6,447 nt of DNA from Actinomycetes bacterium (lineage in GTDB: Bacteria; Actinomycetota; Thermoleophilia; Solirubrobacterales; Solirubrobacteraceae), in the NCBI GenBank assembly GCA_023405705.1, contig JAEXXR010000273.1, positions 1 through 6,447 of the forward strand, in the 5' to 3' direction. The notes beneath the pieces were generated by a model, which made no database searches, was not told where the DNA came from, and saw only the letters and a list, made by a program, of their open reading frames with translations. Numbering within the stretch: the first letter of the stretch is position 1; every line of letters begins with the position of its first letter. Shown here in pieces: positions 4,421 through 6,447 of the stretch. The translations under genes were made by a program, and so were the position numbers.

Positions 4421-6100
4421 ATGTCCCTGCCCGTCCTGCTCGCCGTCGACCCCCGCCCGGACGACCTCGACGCCGTCACGGCCCCGCTCGCCCGGCGCTA
4501 CGGCAGCGACTACCGGATCGAGCGGGCGGGCGACGCGGAGCGGGCGCTCGCGCTGCTGGCCGATCTCCGCGCCGAGGGCGGCGAGCTGGCGCTGCTGCTG
4601 GCGGCGCGACCGCTCGCCGACGCCCAGGAGGGCGGCCTGTTCGAGCGCGCGCACCAGCTCTTCCCGCACGCCAAGCGCGGCATGACCGTCGCGCCGGGCG
4701 CGCTCGCCGACGCGCCGACCATGCGCGCGATCGTCGACGCGGTCGCGATCGGCCGGATCGACTACTACGTCCAGCTGCCCGCGGGCCCGTCGGACGAGAC
4801 CTTCCACCACACGGTCGCCACCTTCCTGCTCGAGTGGGCGGCGGAGCGCCGCCGCGTGCCGAACACCGTCCGCATCGTCGGCGAGGAGTGGACGGGGCGG
4901 TCGTTCGAGCTGCGCGAGACGTTCGAGCGCTGCGTCGTCCCGCACGACTTCTGCCTCGCCGACTCCGACGCGGGCCGCGCCCTGCTGGCGGGCGCCGGCC
5001 CGGACGTGCGGCTGCCCGTCATGTTCATGCCCGACGGAAGCACGCTGAGCGACCCGACGAACGCGGAGATCGCGCGCGCCGCCGGCGCCCCGTCTGGCTT
5101 CGAGGAGCAGGAGTTCGACGTCGTCGTCGTCGGCGCCGGTCCGGCCGGTCTCTCCGCCGCGGTCTACGGCGCCTCGGAGGGGCTGCGCACGCTCGTCGTC
5201 GACGAGGGCGGCATCGGCGGCCAGGCGCGGTCCAGCTCGCTGATCCGCAACTACCTCGGCTTCCCGAGAGGGATCAGCGGCCACCGGCTGGCCCTGCAGG
5301 CGTACGAGCAGGCGTCCGTCTTCGGGGCCAGCTTCGTGCTGATGCACCGGGCGACCTCGCTCGCGCGCGCGGACGACCGGCTCGTCCTCTCGCTGGCGGA
5401 CGAGCGCAGCGTCCGCACCGCGGTCGTGATCCTCGCGACCGGCGCCAGCTACCGCCGGCTCGGCGTGCCCGCGCTGGAGGAGCTGACCGGCGCCGGCGTC
5501 TTCTACGGCGGCCCGGCCGCGGAGGCCCACGCGCTCGCCGGCGCCGACGTCTTCGTCGCCGGCGGCGGCAACTCGGCGGGGCAGGCCGTCCTCTACCTCG
5601 CCCGCTACGCGCGCCGCGTCACGCTGCTCGTGCGCGGCCCGTCGCTGGACGCGGGGATGTCGCACTACCTCGTGCAGGAGGTCGAGGCGACGCCGAGCAT
5701 CGACGTCCGCACCGGCACGACCGTCGTCGGCGGCGGCGGGAGCGGCCACCTGCGCGAGCTGGTGCTGCGCGACGGCCTCACCGGCGAGGAGGAGACGGTC
5801 GCCGCCGACGCGCTGTTCGTGCTGATCGGCGCGCGCCCGCACACCGCCTGGCTCCCGGCCGAGATCGCACGCGACGGCCACGGCTTCCTCTGCACCGGCG
5901 CGTCGGTCCCCGCCCGCGACTGGCCGCTCGACCGCCCGCCGGTCTCGCTGGAGACGAGCATGCCGGGGGTGCTCGCCGCGGGCGACGTCCGCCACGCGTC
6001 GGTCAAGCGCGTCGCCTCCGCGGTCGGCGAGGGGTCGATCGCGGTCCAGCTCGTCCACGAGCTGCTCGTCGACGAGACGAGCGCGGTGGCGCGCCGGTGA
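4421..6100 (+). CDS. Fused receiver-like / glutaredoxin-like / thioredoxin-reductase-like flavoprotein lacking the CxxC
   Basis: This 559-residue protein resembles the actinobacterial family named 'fused response regulator/thioredoxin-disulfide reductase'. Residues about 4-145 form a receiver-like domain (LLAVDPRPDDLDAV...AERALALL...IDYYVQLP). It lacks the phospho-acceptor Asp (LLLAARPL at 58-65 where LLLADQRMP-like sequence is usual) and the conserved Lys of the LKPW motif (VQLP, 117-120). Residues about 148-223 resemble a glutaredoxin fold (VRIVGEEWTGRSFELRETF...RLPVMFMPDG) without CxxC; Cys171 and Cys178 are its only cysteines. Residues about 231-552 form a full-length TrxR-like module: FAD motif VVVGAGPAGLSAA (GxGxxG 238-243), GGQARSSSLIRNYLGFPRGISG, NAD(P) motif GGGNSAGQ (381-388) and FAD-closing AAGDVRHASVKRVASAVGEG (Asp522). 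The TrxR redox motif CATC is GGPA (363-366). It probably oxidises NAD(P)H and passes electrons on without the classical disulfide; the partner is unknown. Its Shine-Dalgarno is clear, and the preceding hairpin suggests its own transcript. Confidence 0.9.
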   Translation: MSLPVLLAVDPRPDDLDAVTAPLARRYGSDYRIERAGDAERALALLADLRAEGGELALLLAARPLADAQEGGLFERAHQLFPHAKRGMTVAPGALADAPTMRAIVDAVAIGRIDYYVQLPAGPSDETFHHTVATFLLEWAAERRRVPNTVRIVGEEWTGRSFELRETFERCVVPHDFCLADSDAGRALLAGAGPDVRLPVMFMPDGSTLSDPTNAEIARAAGAPSGFEEQEFDVVVVGAGPAGLSAAVYGASEGLRTLVVDEGGIGGQARSSSLIRNYLGFPRGISGHRLALQAYEQASVFGASFVLMHRATSLARADDRLVLSLADERSVRTAVVILATGASYRRLGVPALEELTGAGVFYGGPAAEAHALAGADVFVAGGGNSAGQAVLYLARYARRVTLLVRGPSLDAGMSHYLVQEVEATPSIDVRTGTTVVGGGGSGHLRELVLRDGLTGEEETVAADALFVLIGARPHTAWLPAEIARDGHGFLCTGASVPARDWPLDRPPVSLETSMPGVLAAGDVRHASVKRVASAVGEGSIAVQLVHELLVDETSAVARR

Positions 6101-6130
6101 ACGCCCCGGCCGCGGCGGCGAGGCGGGCCG

Positions 6131-6424
6131 TCAGGCGACGCGGCCGACGATCTCGCGCATCTCGGCGCCGCTGAACGCCCGCAGGGTCGTCGTGCGGATG
6201 TTGCCCTGGCCCGCGACCGCGAGCAGGGCGGCGGCGAGGGTCGCGTCGTCGGGGGCGTCGACGGTCGCGACGAGGTCGTGGACGCCGAGCGTCCAGTGGA
6301 TCGCGGTGAAGCGGACGCCGAGCCCCTCGAACTGTCTCTGCGCCGCCTCGTAGCGGTCGACCGTGCTTCTGAAGTCGCGGACGCCCTGATCGGTCCAGTC
6401 GAGCAGCGCGATGTACGTGGGCAT
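6131..6424 (-). CDS. GYD-domain small protein
   Basis: This 97-residue soluble protein matches the GYD-domain family (PF08734 as I recall) over its whole length. It opens with MPTYIALLDWTDQGVRDF, has the central HWTLGVHDLVATVDAPDDATL (43-63) and ends with the conserved GNIRTTTLRAFSGAEMREIV (74-93). The family's biochemical role is unclear; it folds as a ferredoxin-like, often oligomeric, alpha/beta barrel-type module. The motif that names the family (G-x-Y-D) reads GVHD (47-50), with His for Tyr. The start is secure: on the minus strand AGGAGG (plus-strand 6430-6435) lies 5 nt before the ATG. The gene converges on the flavoprotein gene with only 30 bp between stops, so co-transcription is excluded. 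The upstream promoter is beyond the window edge. Confidence 0.88.
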   Translation of the reverse strand: MPTYIALLDWTDQGVRDFRSTVDRYEAAQRQFEGLGVRFTAIHWTLGVHDLVATVDAPDDATLAAALLAVAGQGNIRTTTLRAFSGAEMREIVGRVA

Positions 6425-6429
6425 GGAAG

Positions 6430-6435
6430 CCTCCT
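6430..6435 (-). promoter_or_regulatory. Perfect Shine-Dalgarno of the GYD protein gene
   Basis: The plus strand reads CCTCCT, which is AGGAGG on the coding strand, 5 nt before the start codon at 6424-6422. It is the strongest ribosome binding site in the window and points to efficient translation. Confidence 0.85.
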
Positions 6436-6447
6436 GTCGCTCGAAGC

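Noticed and set aside
4400..6058. 552-codon open frame on the minus strand
   Set aside because: It lies wholly antisense to the flavoprotein gene, is rich in Arg/Ala/Asp/Glu as expected of a high-GC shadow frame, and has no recognisable domain.
6101..6130. Bidirectional terminator between the flavoprotein and GYD genes
   Set aside because: CGGCC (6107-6111) can pair with GGCCG (6126-6130), but only five pairs with a 14-nt loop in extremely GC-rich DNA; too weak to annotate.

Overview
This is a 6.4 kb stretch of very GC-rich chromosome with strong G/C preference at third codon positions. Protein styles look actinobacterial. Each predicted gene also carries an occasional AGA arginine codon, which is unusual for streptomycete-like genomes. 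My best guess is a member of the Thermoleophilia (Solirubrobacter/Conexibacter-like), but this is an inference from style only. Base and codon use look uniform. There are no insertion sequences, RNA genes, CRISPR arrays or phage genes, so it reads as ordinary chromosomal backbone.

Layout, left to right: (1) the last 60 codons of bioA (biotin synthesis), running rightward off the left edge; (2) a leftward tetR-family repressor gene, convergent with bioA, with a GC-rich hairpin between them; (3) a 61-bp AT-rich divergent promoter/operator region with a striking inverted repeat; (4) a rightward DrrA/DrrB-type ABC exporter pair, ATPase then permease, joined by an ATGA start/stop overlap; (5) a rightward gene for an ACT-domain NAD-type malic enzyme, preceded by a perfect 14-bp palindrome and followed by a strong hairpin; (6) a rightward 559-residue fusion of a degenerate response-regulator receiver, a glutaredoxin-like domain and a thioredoxin-reductase-like flavoprotein without its CxxC; (7) a convergent leftward gene for a small GYD-domain protein at the right edge.

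How they work together: the tetR gene and the ABC pair form a classic locally controlled efflux module, with the repressor probably binding two tandem sites in the shared promoter and responding to a ligand that the pump exports. The malic enzyme links malate to pyruvate and reduced nicotinamide. The flavoprotein presumably takes electrons from NAD(P)H, but it cannot be a conventional thioredoxin reductase. No sequence evidence links the malic enzyme, flavoprotein and GYD protein beyond adjacency. The most interesting points are the operator architecture, the possible palindromic operator before the malic enzyme, and the multi-domain flavoprotein that has lost both its phospho-acceptor site and its redox cysteines. 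I do not see a wholly new system.
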